This document shows, piece after piece, positions 23,715-35,424 of a stretch of DNA of 64,000 nucleotides; the stretch's first letter is position 1, and every line of letters starts with the position of its first letter. The DNA comes from Gliomastix tumulicola (Eukaryota > Ascomycota > Sordariomycetes > Hypocreales > Bionectriaceae). Location of the stretch: positions 2,790,001 to 2,854,000 of the forward strand of contig BCHX01000001.1 in the NCBI GenBank assembly GCA_001599755.1, given 5' to 3'. The position numbers and the translations under genes were made by a program. Below the pieces are notes generated by a model. The model saw nothing but the letters and a program-made list of their open reading frames with translations. It had not been told where the DNA came from and did not search any database.

Positions 23715-24633
23715 ATGAGGGGGAAGCGATCGAAGCAGTACCGGAAGCTCATGGAGCAGTTCTCCATGACCTTCGGCTTCCGTGAGCCGTACCAGGTTCT
23801 AGGTGAGCATTTGCGCTGTCGCAGGTGCAGCGGCATATGCTGACCCATTCGTCGTAGTCGACGCAGAGATGGTTATCGACTCTTGCCGATTCAAGATGGA
23901 CCTTTCGCCAGCGCTGTCACGGACGGTTCACGGCCAGGTCAAAGCAAGTAAGAATTAAGCAAGCCATTGGATCGCTACAGCGGGCGGGTTGCATTGACAC
24001 AGCCAAACAGTGATCACGCAGTGCGAAATCCGAAAGCTCTACCTCCGCAAAGACGAACCGGGCGTGAAGGACGCCATCGACCTGGCCAAGACCATGGAGC
24101 GCCGACGGTGCGGCCACCACCCGGACGAGTTCCCCGAGCCACTCCCGACCATCGAGTGCCTGCAGTCGGTCGTCGACCCCAAGGGCTCTGGGAAGAACAA
24201 GCACCGCTACGTGGTCGCCAGCCAGGGCCAGGACGTGAGGCGGATGCTGCGCGGGGTGCGGGGTGTCCCTCTGATTTACATCAAGCGGAGCGTGATGATC
24301 CTCGAACCCATGGCGGACGAGAGCGCCCAGCAGCGAGCCCGCGAGGAGAGGATGAAGTTCAGAGCCGAGATCAAGAATGCGCTCGGGAAGAGAAAACGAG
24401 AGGCCGAGGCCGACGACGACGACGACGACGACGATGACGGGAGCGGCGAGGAGGCAGCGCCGAAGACGGATCAAGAACCCGTTGAAACACCAAAAGGCAC
24501 ACAGGAGCAAAAGAAGAAGGCCAAAAAGCGCAAAGGCCCCAAAGGGCCGAACCCACTCGCCGTGAAGAAGTCAAAGAAGAAGCAGGGAGGACAGATTTCC
24601 GGGCCGAAGGGCACAGCGGCGACGGAGACATAA
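23715..24633 (+). CDS. UTP23: rRNA-processing PIN-domain protein UTP23
   Basis: Component of the small-subunit processome needed for early 18S pre-rRNA processing in the nucleolus. Exons 23715-23802, 23858-23947 and 24011-24633 join in phase (about 266 residues). It begins MRGKRSKQYRKLMEQFSMTF, typical of Utp23. The PIN-like fold follows (QVLVDAEMVIDSCRF, MITQCEIRKLY). A Cys/His set near QCE, RRRCGHHPDEF and IEC matches the family's zinc site. Next come SKG-like and YIKRSVMILEP segments. The C-terminus has a run of nine Asp and then Lys-rich nucleolar-type blocks. Like other Utp23 proteins it seems to lack the full acidic catalytic set of active PIN nucleases, though this was not aligned. The first two exons are only 88 and 90 nt. 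Confidence 0.93.
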
Positions 24634-25709
24634 TTCGATGTCCGTAAGACACGCGGGCGCGGTCAAAAGTCATCTCTGACGCTACATGCTTAGGGTTCAT
24701 GGCAGCACCGACCATAATCCGGCTCTCGATCAAACCTTAGCGAGAGGCCTCTCGTCGCACCGACGTTTCCCTGTGGAATGGGACCACTCCCCACGGCTGG
24801 CCGGGGCATTGGCATGTGTAGTGTCAACACGGCACCTCGATGGAAATGCGGCACGCCAGGACCTGGAAGAGTCGTAATCAGTGGCCGCAGCAGTCGCAGG
24901 TTCTGGTGGGCCGCCGAGATTGACGACAGGGTCGAAGGTGCGCCGGCAAGCTCCCCACCAATGTCAATACAACATGGGATCGCACGCAGGAGGACTCAGG
25001 AGTATTGAGGTCGGGCGATTTACAGGTTGTCCGGGCCAGTGTCAAGGACGTGGTCTTGGTCATTCGACGGATGGATGGTCTGGTATGGAGCAAGGTTCAT
25101 CTGGAGAGGCTAGAACCGCCTTAAAAAGCCCCCAGTGGTTGTAATATCGCTACACATGAATCAGAATTCGACATTGCCGTCTATGTCTTGGCGTATGAGC
25201 GCCCTTTCCGCGTGAAGCTCAATCACAACCTCATTTCGCTCCCGCCACTGAAAGAAGGGACGGAAGTATGAGACGACATTGCTGGTGGAGAGAATGGCAC
25301 GCCACGGCACTACGCAGTGGAGAGCCAATCGCTCCGGCACCCAAATTCTGGTCCGGCGCTGGAATCATCCCCTGTTGGGTTAGCAATGGCGAACGCCCCC
25401 ACTCGTGCTATAGGGGACAGTCCCCTGTAACTCTGGAGCTCGCACACCACTGGCAGGCTCCTCCAACTGCGAAACTGCCCGCATGATTTTTCTGAGGCGG
25501 TGTTACGTGAGGGCCGCCGACTTGTCTTCCGTTCTCGTCCCCTTTCTCGAGCAATCGCCCTCTGGATGGTGCCGTCCGATCACGTCCCGTCCTGTGCTCC
25601 TACTGCGAAGTTGACTTCAGGGCGGATGCGGATGTCGATTTTAATAGACTAATTTTCTCTTCTAACCCTCTGACACACTAAACCAGGTGGCGGTGACGAT
25701 ATTCGCAGT
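24634..25709. other. Intergenic region
   Basis: About 1.1 kb between UTP23 and the DUF726 gene. No frame shows protein-like features or splice support, and no repeat is recognised. It presumably holds the DUF726 gene promoter. Confidence 0.4.
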
Positions 25710-28700
25710 ATGGCAAACGAGAGCGGTGCCGACGGCGACAAGCCTTCGCAGCAACCGCCGCCGGGACCGGCCGGAACCGATGACTTCGGGCTACCTATTC
25801 GACGGTATCGCACACCGGTGCCCAGTGACTCTCCGGATGAGCCCTCGTCGAGCAAGGAAGACGGAGTCAACGGTTCCGCAGATACCGCCACCACCGTTAC
25901 CACCGACAAAGATGCGGAGGGGGTAAAGGGGGTGGACACACTCTCCGACGACAAGCCGGCTGCAGAACCGGACCGACATGATCAGGAAAAGGAAGGAGAA
26001 AGGACAGTCAAAGACGACGACCCCAGCCAAGACAAACCATCAGACCCTGCCGCCACTCCCACCAAGAATGAGACAGTGTCACACGAACCCCCGAATACAA
26101 GGTCGAATGATGCTGTCGACAGCAAAGAGACGGCTGCCTCCTCCAACACCCAGGCTGGCACCTCCGTGGCCGATGCAGAGAAAGAAGCCGAGGAGTCCAA
26201 GGACAAGGTCGAGACGGAGCCGAAATCGAGACGCCCCGGGTCTTTCCACCCCGGACACGCACAGCAAGCCAGCATCACGAGCATACATAGCAATAAGGAA
26301 GGAGGCCTGTCGGAGTTCTCGCACCAGAAGCTCACGGCGCAGCCCGAAGACAGCAAGCAAGATGACGAGGACGGCTGGCAGGAGATGCCTTCCTACGCCA
26401 GATACGACATGTACGATGACGACGACCGGTTGATTGCGCGAGAGCATGATGACGCAGAAGAAGAGACGTACGCATACGGCGGGCTGGGAGGGGCAGGGAA
26501 GGGCTACACACGTGTTCAGATGGACGAAGACGCCCAATCTGCGACGAGCATGGACGACAACACCAAGTATCTCTTCAAGAACAACAAGGGCACTGCGATG
26601 GTCGACGAGGACGAGGACGATGCGCGAGATGCCGTTTCGCAGATGCAGACCACCAAGGATCTCCTCACGGAGGGCCAGAGGATAGCATATGTCGGGGTGG
26701 TACGCCTTGAGATATCGGAACTGGTCAAGCAGGCCCAAGAGCTGGAGTCCACGAAGAAGATCAAGAAGGAGGTCACCATAGCAGGCGAGGCCATGAAGAT
26801 GTGGGAGCAGAAGATAATGATCCGCTTGTACGCGCACATGGATATCAGCGAAGCCGAGCAGGTCATGATCGAGCAGCTGGCTGAGCATGGCGTCGTGCCG
26901 GCCGACTTGACCCCGGCGCTTTATGCGAATGCCAGGGTAAAGAATCCCATGGCAGAAGGGCTCAGCAAGGTGGAAGAGGAAGAGGAAGAGAAAGACGAAG
27001 GTGGTTCGCCACCGGCATATCCCGACGACGAGAAATCCGGGACGTCACCAAAAACATCCGAGGAAAAGGAGGATAAGAGAGATACCTCGGACTACGCACC
27101 CATGCCCTCTGCCAATGGATATAATGCGAAGCCATCGTCCTTGCATGAGGACAGTGATGACGAGGAGATGGCGGCTGAGCCCCCGCCGCCGTACGAGATG
27201 AACCAGAATGGGGAGGTGCCGGACGCGCAAACTCCGTCTCAGATGCCCACCACAGAGAAGATCGACATCGACTTGCGATGGACGGTGCTGTGCGACCTGT
27301 TCTTGACCTTGATCTTGGACTCGGTCTACGACGCCCGTTCTAGGACCTTGCTAGAGGGTGTTGCAAAGAGCTTGGATATTCCCTGGGTAGACATCTGCCG
27401 CTTCGAGAAACGAGTCACGGATGCGCTGGAGATGCAGCAGGCCGCGGAGAAGGAGAACTGGAACGAAGATGAACATCTGGAAAACCGCCGGAAGAAGGCT
27501 CTGAAGAGGCGATACATGATGATGGGCCTGGCAACGGTTGGTGGAGGGCTGGTTATTGGCCTGTCAGCTGGCCTACTTGCGCCCGTGATCGGCGCCGGTC
27601 TAGCGGCGGGCTTCACAACCATTGGAGTGGCCGGTACCAGTGGTTTTCTGGGTGGCGTGGGCGGCGCTGCTGTCATCACATCCGGTGCTGTTGCTTCAGG
27701 AGGTATCATCGGTGTGAGGGCGGCAGATAAGAGGACAGGCGCGGTGAAGACCTTTGAGTATCGCCCGCTTCACAACAACAAGCGGGTCAACCTCATCGTC
27801 ACTGTCTCGGGCTGGCTGACCAGTACTGTTGATGATGTTCGTCTGCCGTTCAGTACTGTTGATCCAGTCATGGGCGACTTGTACTCGGTGCTTTGGGAGC
27901 CTGAGCTGCTGACGAGCATGGGTGACACTATTCGCATTCTCGCAACAGAGGTTTGTCTCCCTTTCCCCCTCCTATGTGATCAATCTTCTTGTCTTCTGGC
28001 CCTGACAACCTTTATCCTAGGCTCTCACCCAAAGTATTCAGCAGGTCCTAGCCAGTACTATTCTGGGCGCCCTGATGGGAGCGCTGCAGCTGCCCATTAT
28101 CCTGACAAAACTGTCCTACTTGATCGACAACCCGTGGGCCGTCTCGCTCGATCGCGCCACCTCGGCTGGTAAGATTCTGGCGGACTCGCTCATTGAGCGA
28201 AATCTAGGAACCAGACCAATCACCCTCGTCGGGTATTCGCTGGGCGCTCGAGTCATCTTTTCCTGCTTGCAGGAGCTCGCAAAGAGGGGTGCTCACGGCC
28301 TCATCCAGAATGTGTACATGTTTGGCTCGCCCATCGTGGTCAAGAAGGAGGAGTATCTGCGGGCGCGCACTGTTGTCTCGGGCCGGTTCGTGAACGGATA
28401 CAACAAAACGGACTGGATCCTGGGATATCTTTTCCGGCTCACCAACGGAGGCATCCGGAGGGTCGCAGGACTGGCTCCTATTACCGATCTACCTTGGCTG
28501 GAGAATTTCGACGCAACAGACTACGTGGTTGGCCACATGGAGTACCGTACGGCGATGCCCACGCTGCTGATGAACTGCGGATGGCTTGTGGATAGCGAAG
28601 AGTTCACGGAGATTGAGGACCCGGACCCCGAAAACCACACGGAACGGCAGAGAGAGCTGATCAATGAGATCGAGGCAGCCAGGAGAGAGCTCGAGAAGGA

Positions 28701-29379
28701 AGGGGAGCCGAAGAAATCGGGGCCATTTGGCCTGTTCAGCCGAAAGAGGAGAGCCCAGAGGCATTCCTGGGAGCTCTACGAAGAAACGCCGGGCAACAAA
28801 GATGCCGACGGCCCAGCAGCCGGAGACAAGAAGGAGGACCGGGACTCCCATGACGATTCAGCCTACCGAGGGGCACTGTTTGACGTCGATGCTATCCGCG
28901 CTGAGCTGGCCAAGGATACCCAGGGAGCCGGCCACGGGGAGGAAGAGCTGCAAATCAGAGAGATCAAGTCGACGCTGCCCCCGATGAAACTGGACCTCTC
29001 ACCAAAGCCATCCAGCGGGGCTGGAGCGTCGCACTCGTCTCTGCCGGAGACGCGGAGTGCTGAGTACACACCTGCACGATCTGCTGCGCGACCTCCAACA
29101 GTCGATGACTATGACGACGACGCGGTTCAGATGTCCTTCGACACGGACTTTGACGATAAGCCAACTCGATCGTACGGGCAGCCGTATGGCCATCAAACAA
29201 CATATGGCCAAGCACATGGGCAGGTTTACGGGCAGACGTTTCCTACGGACGAGGCCCTGGACCGGCCGCCGATCAAGCAGTCCCAGACGCTCCCGAATCT
29301 ACAGCTCAACGACCACTGGGGAGACTCGGACGACGAGGATTTTGGGAAGGAGAAGGAGATGACGCTCACCTTTGCTTGA
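25710..29379 (+). CDS. DUF726 family membrane-associated alpha/beta-hydrolase-like protein
   Basis: Belongs to the DUF726 family (yeast YFL034W/Mil1, animal TMCO4). Two exons are inferred, 25710-27950 and 28021-29379, split by a 70-nt intron (about 1199 residues). The first 340 residues are acidic and disordered. A conserved region then starts at about DLRWTVLCDLFLTLILDSVYDA. A Gly/Ala-rich hydrophobic block at about 603-670 (GGGLVIGLSAGLLAPVIGAG) likely enters a membrane. After the splice, GYSLGARVIFSCL near residue 817 contains the GXSXG nucleophile elbow of lipases and esterases, followed by YMFGSPIV. A Ser/Asp-rich tail ends the protein. Catalysis is not proven for the family; yeast Mil1 is reported to bind the AP-1 adaptor. 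The unusual length comes from both disordered ends. Confidence 0.9.
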
Positions 29380-29956
29380 TGGTAGACGGAATAAGCACGG
29401 CGAATCTTGGCGCTGTTCAAACATTTTCTATATAGAGCCGAGCCGGGGCAGACGGCCGTTCGTTTCTCGCGAAATTTATTTACAGACTACTACTATACCG
29501 ATAATCACGGCTCGGGCGCGCACTAGCATTTGATAGTACAGCATAGCCTACCTACCTCATTCATAGCTACTAGCTAGGTTCAACATGGCATTTTGGAAGC
29601 TAGGTAGGGATGGGCGTTTTCTTTCTCTTCTTTTTCTGTACAATGAGCATAAGTAGTGTCAGCGGAGGAATTGGAAGCACGGAGAATTAATGCTAGCGTA
29701 TAATCCATCCATTGAGGGCATTCATCCTTTTCCCGACATTTTGTTGTTGCAGCTGTACTACGTTGCACCTCGAGTACCCGAGCAGGATATAATTGGCCTC
29801 TCTTGACGTGTCACATCTGGCGCGGGGCTCCCGGGGTGGAAGGGGGCGACTGATGAAGCACTTCATGCACGCTGGAACGGATAAAAGTGACCATCCGGCC
29901 GGCGTGTCGCCGTGAAGGAGGTGTAATGCGACGCTGGGAGACGGACAACTGCCGTC

Positions 29957-29968
29957 AGCAGTAGCAGC

Positions 29969-30003
<35 letters not shown>
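29957..30003 (+). repeat. CAG/GCA trinucleotide microsatellite
   Basis: Interrupted array of about 15 CAG units in noncoding sequence. Confidence 0.85.
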
Positions 30004-31073
30004 CGCCTTTCTCGGGAGGGAGAGGGGAGGATCGGTACCGTATCTGGTGTCATCAGTCGACAGGATCGTCGGCCGCCTCCTTTTTTTTCTTTTTTTCTTT
30101 TTTAGCCGCTGCCTCTCAATGGCTAGCAAACGAGGGTGAATGTCGGGAAGAATCGAGCACCTCCGCCCGCTGCAAGAGGTCAGATCAGCGGGCAAAGAAA
30201 ACGTGATAGAACTGTGTGGTAGGTAAGAGGCACCCAGCACTGCCCCTTCCGCTGCAACACGCCCACAAGCAACCTCTGAGGTTCCCTTTTGCGCATGGGG
30301 CGGCGACGTGATTGGCTGCCCGTCACGCGAGCCCCGTTCTTTTGTTGCTATTTTTCGCACCCTCCAAGAAAGAGCTGACAGATGGTCGAGTCTTGTCGAG
30401 CCTTGGCCCCCCCCCGTTGTCACCGAAAGTCCTGTGTGGAAGGGCGGGCTACATATTTGTCCTTCCTTACGGGGGTCCGTACGGTGAGAGGACAGGTCAC
30501 GGGAGGGCGTACAAAATTCTGTCTTCCCTGGAGGCACAGCAGCTACCTACGTAGGTACCCGTAAGCGTCAATAATTCAATTTCCCCTACGGCCCTTCTGC
30601 ACTTCAGCTGCCCAGGTCCAAATTGGCCCATTGGGCAACTAGCCCCAGGCCCAGCAAGCCCAGCCGCAGAAGCCCATTTCCACCCGTTCCCACCATTCTA
30701 CATTCTACATTCTACAGGGGCCCCACCGCATGGACCCCAGTCCGCGCGCTCGTCAATGCCCCTTCACGGGCCACTCACGACATGCCATCCGATCAGCCAT
30801 GCAGCCCTGCGACCGACCAACCACGAAGTTTTGCCTGACCAAGAAGAGGGACCCCCCCGTCTCACCACACCTTGCACCCCCCCTTCTCGCTAGTCTCGTC
30901 TGACGGAGGTGTGTGAGCAAGGTAGTGTCCCTGCTACATGCCGGCAGCCTACGGCTTCCCGCGGCATGCCTGGTACCGTGTACCTCTCCGTCTTACGGGC
31001 GGGAGGAGGAGCAGCTGGAGGAGGTTGACTCGACTCGCCTGGGGTCAGGGACCGACCAACCCTGGGCTCCGTG

Positions 31074-31089
31074 AAAGGTACGTACCTTT
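31074..31089. repeat. 16-bp perfect palindrome AAAGGTACGTACCTTT
   Basis: Perfect inverted repeat about 260 bp upstream of the membrane-protein start. Its 12-bp core AGGTACGTACCT also occurs at 35256-35267. Function unknown. Confidence 0.6.
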
Positions 31090-31348
31090 ACGTACGAAGT
31101 ACCAACTTCAGCCCTGCTTTGCGACATGGGTGTGTTTGCTGGGGGGAGGTGGTGCGGCTGGGTCTGGGTTCGAACGAAATCTGACACTCGTTTCTCTCGC
31201 GTTTCTGGCCGCCTTTGTTACTCCTCATTTCATTTCTCTCATCACCCATCGCGCGCTCGTCCGCCGTCTGCCATCACCACATCGAAGTTGATCGACAACC
31301 GCCCGAGCGGACGCGAACTGCTAGAGAGACGAGGAAGAAGACGGAATC

Positions 31349-32641
31349 ATGTCGGGACAAGGCGCGGACGCCGCTACCAACAGTGCTGGGGCGTCTCCTA
31401 CCAAGAGTGCGGCGACGGCTGGTGGCGCCCAACCGACAACCCAGCCATCAATCGTATTCGAAGAACTCAAGGACGAGGCCAAGGAGAACCGCATCTTCGA
31501 TATTGCGGGTGTGTCACGCTCGAAAAATTTCCCTTGGCGCAAGGACCCAAGCAGCTCTCTGAGGCCCGAGAATGCCTCTCTTGTCAGCACCACGGATGTC
31601 ACCACAAATTTGGAGTGGATATATGACTTCCAAACCTCCTTCGACGCTGATACATTGGGAGGCAGCATCACTCTCGACTTTGACATCTTCACTGCCAGTG
31701 GGGCGGATCCGAAACTTTTGGACAGTGTGTCATCGAAGGCCAATGAGCTGGCGTTTCTTGCTCTCAGAGTTGACTGGACTGAGGATAATGAGCCCGGACA
31801 CTCATTCTCTCCTTACTTCGCCGTTTATGATGGCGCTGGAATTGGTGGAGACTACGAGGCTCTGTCCAAACAATTCCTTTTAGACATTCGGGGCAATGAT
31901 GGGGCTCTGTCTGGATCGGATGGCGATGACAATTCAAATACCGGTAACGACAATGAGGAGCCGAATGGAAATAGCGACAACAATGGTTCTAGCAGCGACG
32001 ACAATGGCGCTAGCAGCGAGAATCCAGGTTCGAGCAACGGCGACGGTGATGGCAAGGGCGACAAGACCGAGAGTGTTGGTGGCGACGGCGGCGGCGGTTT
32101 GTCGACGGGAGCGATTGCAGGCATTGCCGTTGGCGGTGCGGTCGTCCTCATTGCCCTTGCCCTTCTGCTTTGGTTCTTGCTGCGACGGCGTCGCAGCAAG
32201 ACGAAGAAGGGCCGTGGCGAGCAGTCCCAGTCTCCCAACCCCAGCAACCACTACATCGGCAGCAAAGAAGGCAACGACGGCGATCTGAACTCGCCCTACT
32301 CCGAGGATGGCGCCAACATCACGCAACAGACGCCCCTAGACCCGAACGCTCCTCGTTCTCTGGCAACAGACGCCCCGGCGCCCTTCGCGCAGTACCGCGA
32401 CGCCGCCGGCGACCAGAGCAACCTTGCACGCGCGGGCACCAACACCAGCATCAGCACCCACAGCCACAGCCCCGTCGAGAGCGGCTCCCGAGGCTTGCCG
32501 GAGAGGTCAGACACGGCCATGAGCTCCAACCACAGGGTCGCCCATCTGGTCGAGGAGGGCATGACGGAAGACGACATTCGAAGGCTGGAAGAGGAGGAGC
32601 GCCAGCTCGACGTCGAGATTGAGCGTGCAGGGAGGCGGTAA
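31349..32641 (+). CDS. Single-pass membrane protein with Asn/Ser/Asp-rich linker, unknown function
   Basis: Single exon, 430 residues. No named family is recognised. Residues 1-190 form a mostly polar region with NASL as a possible glycosylation site. Residues 190-245 are a low-complexity Asp/Asn/Ser/Gly linker. One transmembrane helix lies at about 253-275 (AIAGIAVGGAVVLIALALLL), followed at once by RRRRSKTKK, which by the positive-inside rule puts the C-terminal half in the cytosol. The tail is disordered and ends in an acidic helical segment (DDIRRLEEEERQLDVEIER). The layout resembles fungal surface sensors such as Mid2/WSC-like proteins, but no N-terminal signal peptide is present. The frame upstream of the ATG is closed by TAG nine codons earlier, so an unseen spliced first exon would be needed to add one. 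Confidence 0.82.
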   Translation: MSGQGADAATNSAGASPTKSAATAGGAQPTTQPSIVFEELKDEAKENRIFDIAGVSRSKNFPWRKDPSSSLRPENASLVSTTDVTTNLEWIYDFQTSFDADTLGGSITLDFDIFTASGADPKLLDSVSSKANELAFLALRVDWTEDNEPGHSFSPYFAVYDGAGIGGDYEALSKQFLLDIRGNDGALSGSDGDDNSNTGNDNEEPNGNSDNNGSSSDDNGASSENPGSSNGDGDGKGDKTESVGGDGGGGLSTGAIAGIAVGGAVVLIALALLLWFLLRRRRSKTKKGRGEQSQSPNPSNHYIGSKEGNDGDLNSPYSEDGANITQQTPLDPNAPRSLATDAPAPFAQYRDAAGDQSNLARAGTNTSISTHSHSPVESGSRGLPERSDTAMSSNHRVAHLVEEGMTEDDIRRLEEEERQLDVEIERAGRR

Positions 32642-33863
32642 CACAGCCCTTGCCGGTGTCCCTCAGCGAAAGCTGCGTACATATGACGGGCTGTGACGAC
32701 TGTTTTGCTTGGTATTGATTTCATTAGCGACGCGCGCTCCCCCTTTTCTTTACGAGTCATGGTTTGGGAGGTTTCATTTCTACTCGAGGGAGTTTTTGGC
32801 CTATTTTCATGTTGTTGTTTTTGGATCGATCTAGGAGGAAAGGACTCGGACCATCTGTGGTGTCAACACTCAGGAGATATACCAATGAGAACTGTCACCA
32901 GTGAACAGCCTCCCTCGCTTACTACTATCGTGTCCACGTGTCATTCTGTCCTTGTGCTGTGACATTAACAATAAATTGTATAGCCCATTCCCTTTCCGTT
33001 ATACTCAGACCCTGAGTGCATTCACTGTCTCAATCTCCCTGACGATAACGACGGGTGGTTTCCCCGATCTGGCTTACTGATTCACTTCGCTATCGACAAA
33101 ACGTCTGGCCAGCCAAGAAGGTGAACTCACACGCTGTGGGCGAGAAACGACGGCGTTGGGCCCTTTATAGATGTTGAGGACTGGGTAGTCGGGCTCTTGT
33201 TGGGGGCTTTCGACCAGGTTTCGAGTGCAGTGACTTTTGAAGCAGAAGACACGGACATGGAGAGTTCACCTCGCAGATTCGAAGCTGACGCTGTCTAGGT
33301 AAGAAGACTCGGTCATCATATTACCTGTAGGAAGAGATTCAAACTCCGCTCCGATTCATCATCAGCATGCCTTTCAATAATGTCTTGCGAGCAGCTAGAA
33401 AATAGGTTACCAACTTATCATTCATTATACACATTTCGCCCAGACTTAATCGTGCCATAGAGATTTTTATGCCACAGGAAAATACTTGCCACATAAAGAT
33501 CACCTTCACAGTTGACAGCCCGCCCGACAATCTTAACAAATGTACAGATATAATTGACTTGACACACATCTAGCCCGTAGTAAAATAGAGCAGCAGTCCA
33601 TTCTCTACTGTTGTGCTCCTCCAGTGAAAAACCGAGAACCAATAATGCGCCGCCGTTTTTCTGCCTTGGGCACTCCCGTCCGCACTGCACCGTCAACGCT
33701 GCGAGTTTTCCTTGCAAGCTAACAAGCGGACGCCGGAGGAAAGAAAGACTGAGATACAAATTTCGACATGAAGGGCCCCATCCTAAGCCCGGTGAAGTGG
33801 TGATACAGATCCAGTTTGTCGCCAATGAGTAAGTAGGCACATGTCTTGGCCCCCCCCCCCTTT
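32642..33863. other. Convergent intergenic region
   Basis: Lies between the 3' ends of the membrane-protein gene and TVP23. AATAAA at 32970-32975 is a candidate polyadenylation signal for the plus-strand gene. A C11 run lies near 33851, just past the TVP23 stop. No gene is supported. Confidence 0.45.
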
Positions 33864-34756
33864 TTAACCCCGAGAGAACCAGCGGCCGACCATGTTGGTG
33901 GCGATGCTGCCGGCCAGGTTGCCAGTGCCAAAGGCAGAGCCAGCGATGTTCGACGCCTGGCTGAACTTGTCGCACCGGGAGAAGGCAAGGGTGTTCATGA
34001 TGGTCAGGACAAGAGCGATGACTATTATGAAGTCCCATATCAGCAACCGTCACCATAATCCACTACCAGGTTCATCGGACGTAAGAAACTCACCGACAAG
34101 AGGCAGCCACAGGAACTGCAGCCTGACGAGCGCCAGGACGGCCATGACGACCCACAGGACGGGCTGGACGTACAGCGCGAGCCAGAAGAAGCGGCTGTCG
34201 GTGGCGTTGACGACCTTTGTGCTCGGGTCGCTGCTCTCGAACACCCACTTGGACTCGCCCGTGGCCGGGTCGACCTCGTTCCACCAGCGGAGGCCGACGA
34301 GGCGGCGGCCGGCGATGTTCTTGAGGTAGTAGAAGTCGGCGGCGAGGAGGAGGATGGTGATGATGAAGATCATGATCCTGCGCGCGTAAATCGTCAGTCT
34401 CGCGCCTGCAATAGAATAGAAGGAGGCGGAAAGCAGTAGCAGTATGGGAAAAACGTACATGCTCTTTATCACCCAGAGTCCGAGGAAGTAGATGAGGACA
34501 CTAGCTGTTTGCGCGCCAACCTGTCAGCGACTGCTGCTGCTGCTGCTCTTGCCTAAGTATCCGGCCGGCCGCGTATTCCGCGCCTCTGGCCAGTCCACCG
34601 CAGAGAGGAGAGCTCCTTACATATCCTGAAAGCGAGAAACGTCAAGAGGGTGATGGGGTGCGAGCTCAGACGCCAGCTCAGGGACCCCGCGGGGGCAGTC
34701 TGGCTCTCGAGATGCGACTGCGAGATCGGTTGCGGTTGCGGCGTTGTTGCGTCCAT
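33864..34756 (-). CDS. TVP23: Golgi membrane protein TVP23
   Basis: Small four-helix membrane protein of the late Golgi, linked in yeast to vesicle transport. Inferred exons on the minus strand are 34756-34621, 34504-34459, 34377-34094 and 34021-33864, all in phase (207 residues, normal length). Family sequences seen: SSHPITLLTFLAFR (helix 1), VLIYFLGLWVI (helix 2, on a 46-nt exon), FYYLKNIAGRRLVGLRWWNE in the conserved loop, SKWVFESSDPSTKVVNATDSR, FWLALYVQPVLWVV (helix 3), then FLWLPLVVIALVLTIMN (helix 4) and CDKFSQASNIAGSAF near the C-terminus. The start gives MDATTPQPQ, a short polar tail typical of the family. The gene is divergent from the CitE-like gene across a 668-bp shared upstream region. 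Confidence 0.95.
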
Positions 34757-35424
34757 GGTGACGGGTGTTTGGTCTTGTTGGATTTCCTTCCTTGTAGCGC
34801 GTCGCTCAGAGTGGTTCGAAAGAGTCGAGGTCGTTTCCGTTTAGCAGAGATGGTTCGAACCAGCAATCATGCCGTTCGTGTGCGAAGTAATCTCACGAGG
34901 CCTCGAGGTCGTTCGGGTGTTGGTCCGTCGTTGCCTGGCTGCTGGCGCGGCTCCCAGTATCGCGACTGAGCTGTGATCGGCGGCGGCCTGAATCGGGACG
35001 GTGGATATGAAAACCACTGCTTGGGCAAGCGAGCGATTTCTTGACTTCGAAGCGCAGCCGATGTCGATGTGGTGCAGCGCGTAGTTCTTGAGAGGTGTTC
35101 GAATCGAAGCTGCCCTGGAATACGACTGTAAAGTAATCTGTACCTGGCCACCTGGACACAATAAAGGGGATCATGCTGGGCGTTCTCATTGGCTGAAGCT
35201 ACCAGGCGCTGGTACCCACTTCAAGCACTCAATTGGGACCCGGCAGAACTACCCGAGGTACGTACCTTTCAACGTCGTCACCTCCATCTCGGTGACTTCA
35301 CTCACTACTACTTCATTCCTTCGTTCAGCACTCACGGACCACATCTCATCGCCATCTTATTCTGAAAAATCCCCAGAATACATAAGTACCTTGTAGCACA
35401 TAAGACACACACCTTCTATTGAAT
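34757..35424. promoter_or_regulatory. Shared divergent upstream region of TVP23 and the CitE-like gene
   Basis: 668 bp between two divergent start codons. It contains the 12-bp palindrome AGGTACGTACCT at 35256-35267. No TATA box is evident. Promoter function is inferred from position. Confidence 0.4.

Larger units (their letters stand above)
29380..31348. other. Intergenic region with CAG repeat and palindromes
   Basis: About 2 kb without a supportable gene. It contains a CAG/GCA microsatellite (29957-30003), a 14-bp palindrome TACCTACGTAGGTA (30544-30557) and a 16-bp palindrome AAAGGTACGTACCTTT (31074-31089). The right end is C/T-rich and is probably the leader of the next gene. A 224-residue minus frame at 29863-30537 runs through the CAG repeat and looks spurious. 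Confidence 0.45.

Noticed and set aside
26079..26888. 269-residue minus-strand frame
   Set aside because: Antisense of the acidic region of the DUF726 gene.
29863..30537. 224-residue minus-strand frame
   Set aside because: Runs through the CAG repeat (poly-Cys) and a Lys run from an A/T tract; low-complexity artefact.
34800..34870. GGTTCGAA strings resembling a tRNA B box
   Set aside because: No A box, acceptor stem or anticodon arm could be drawn around them.
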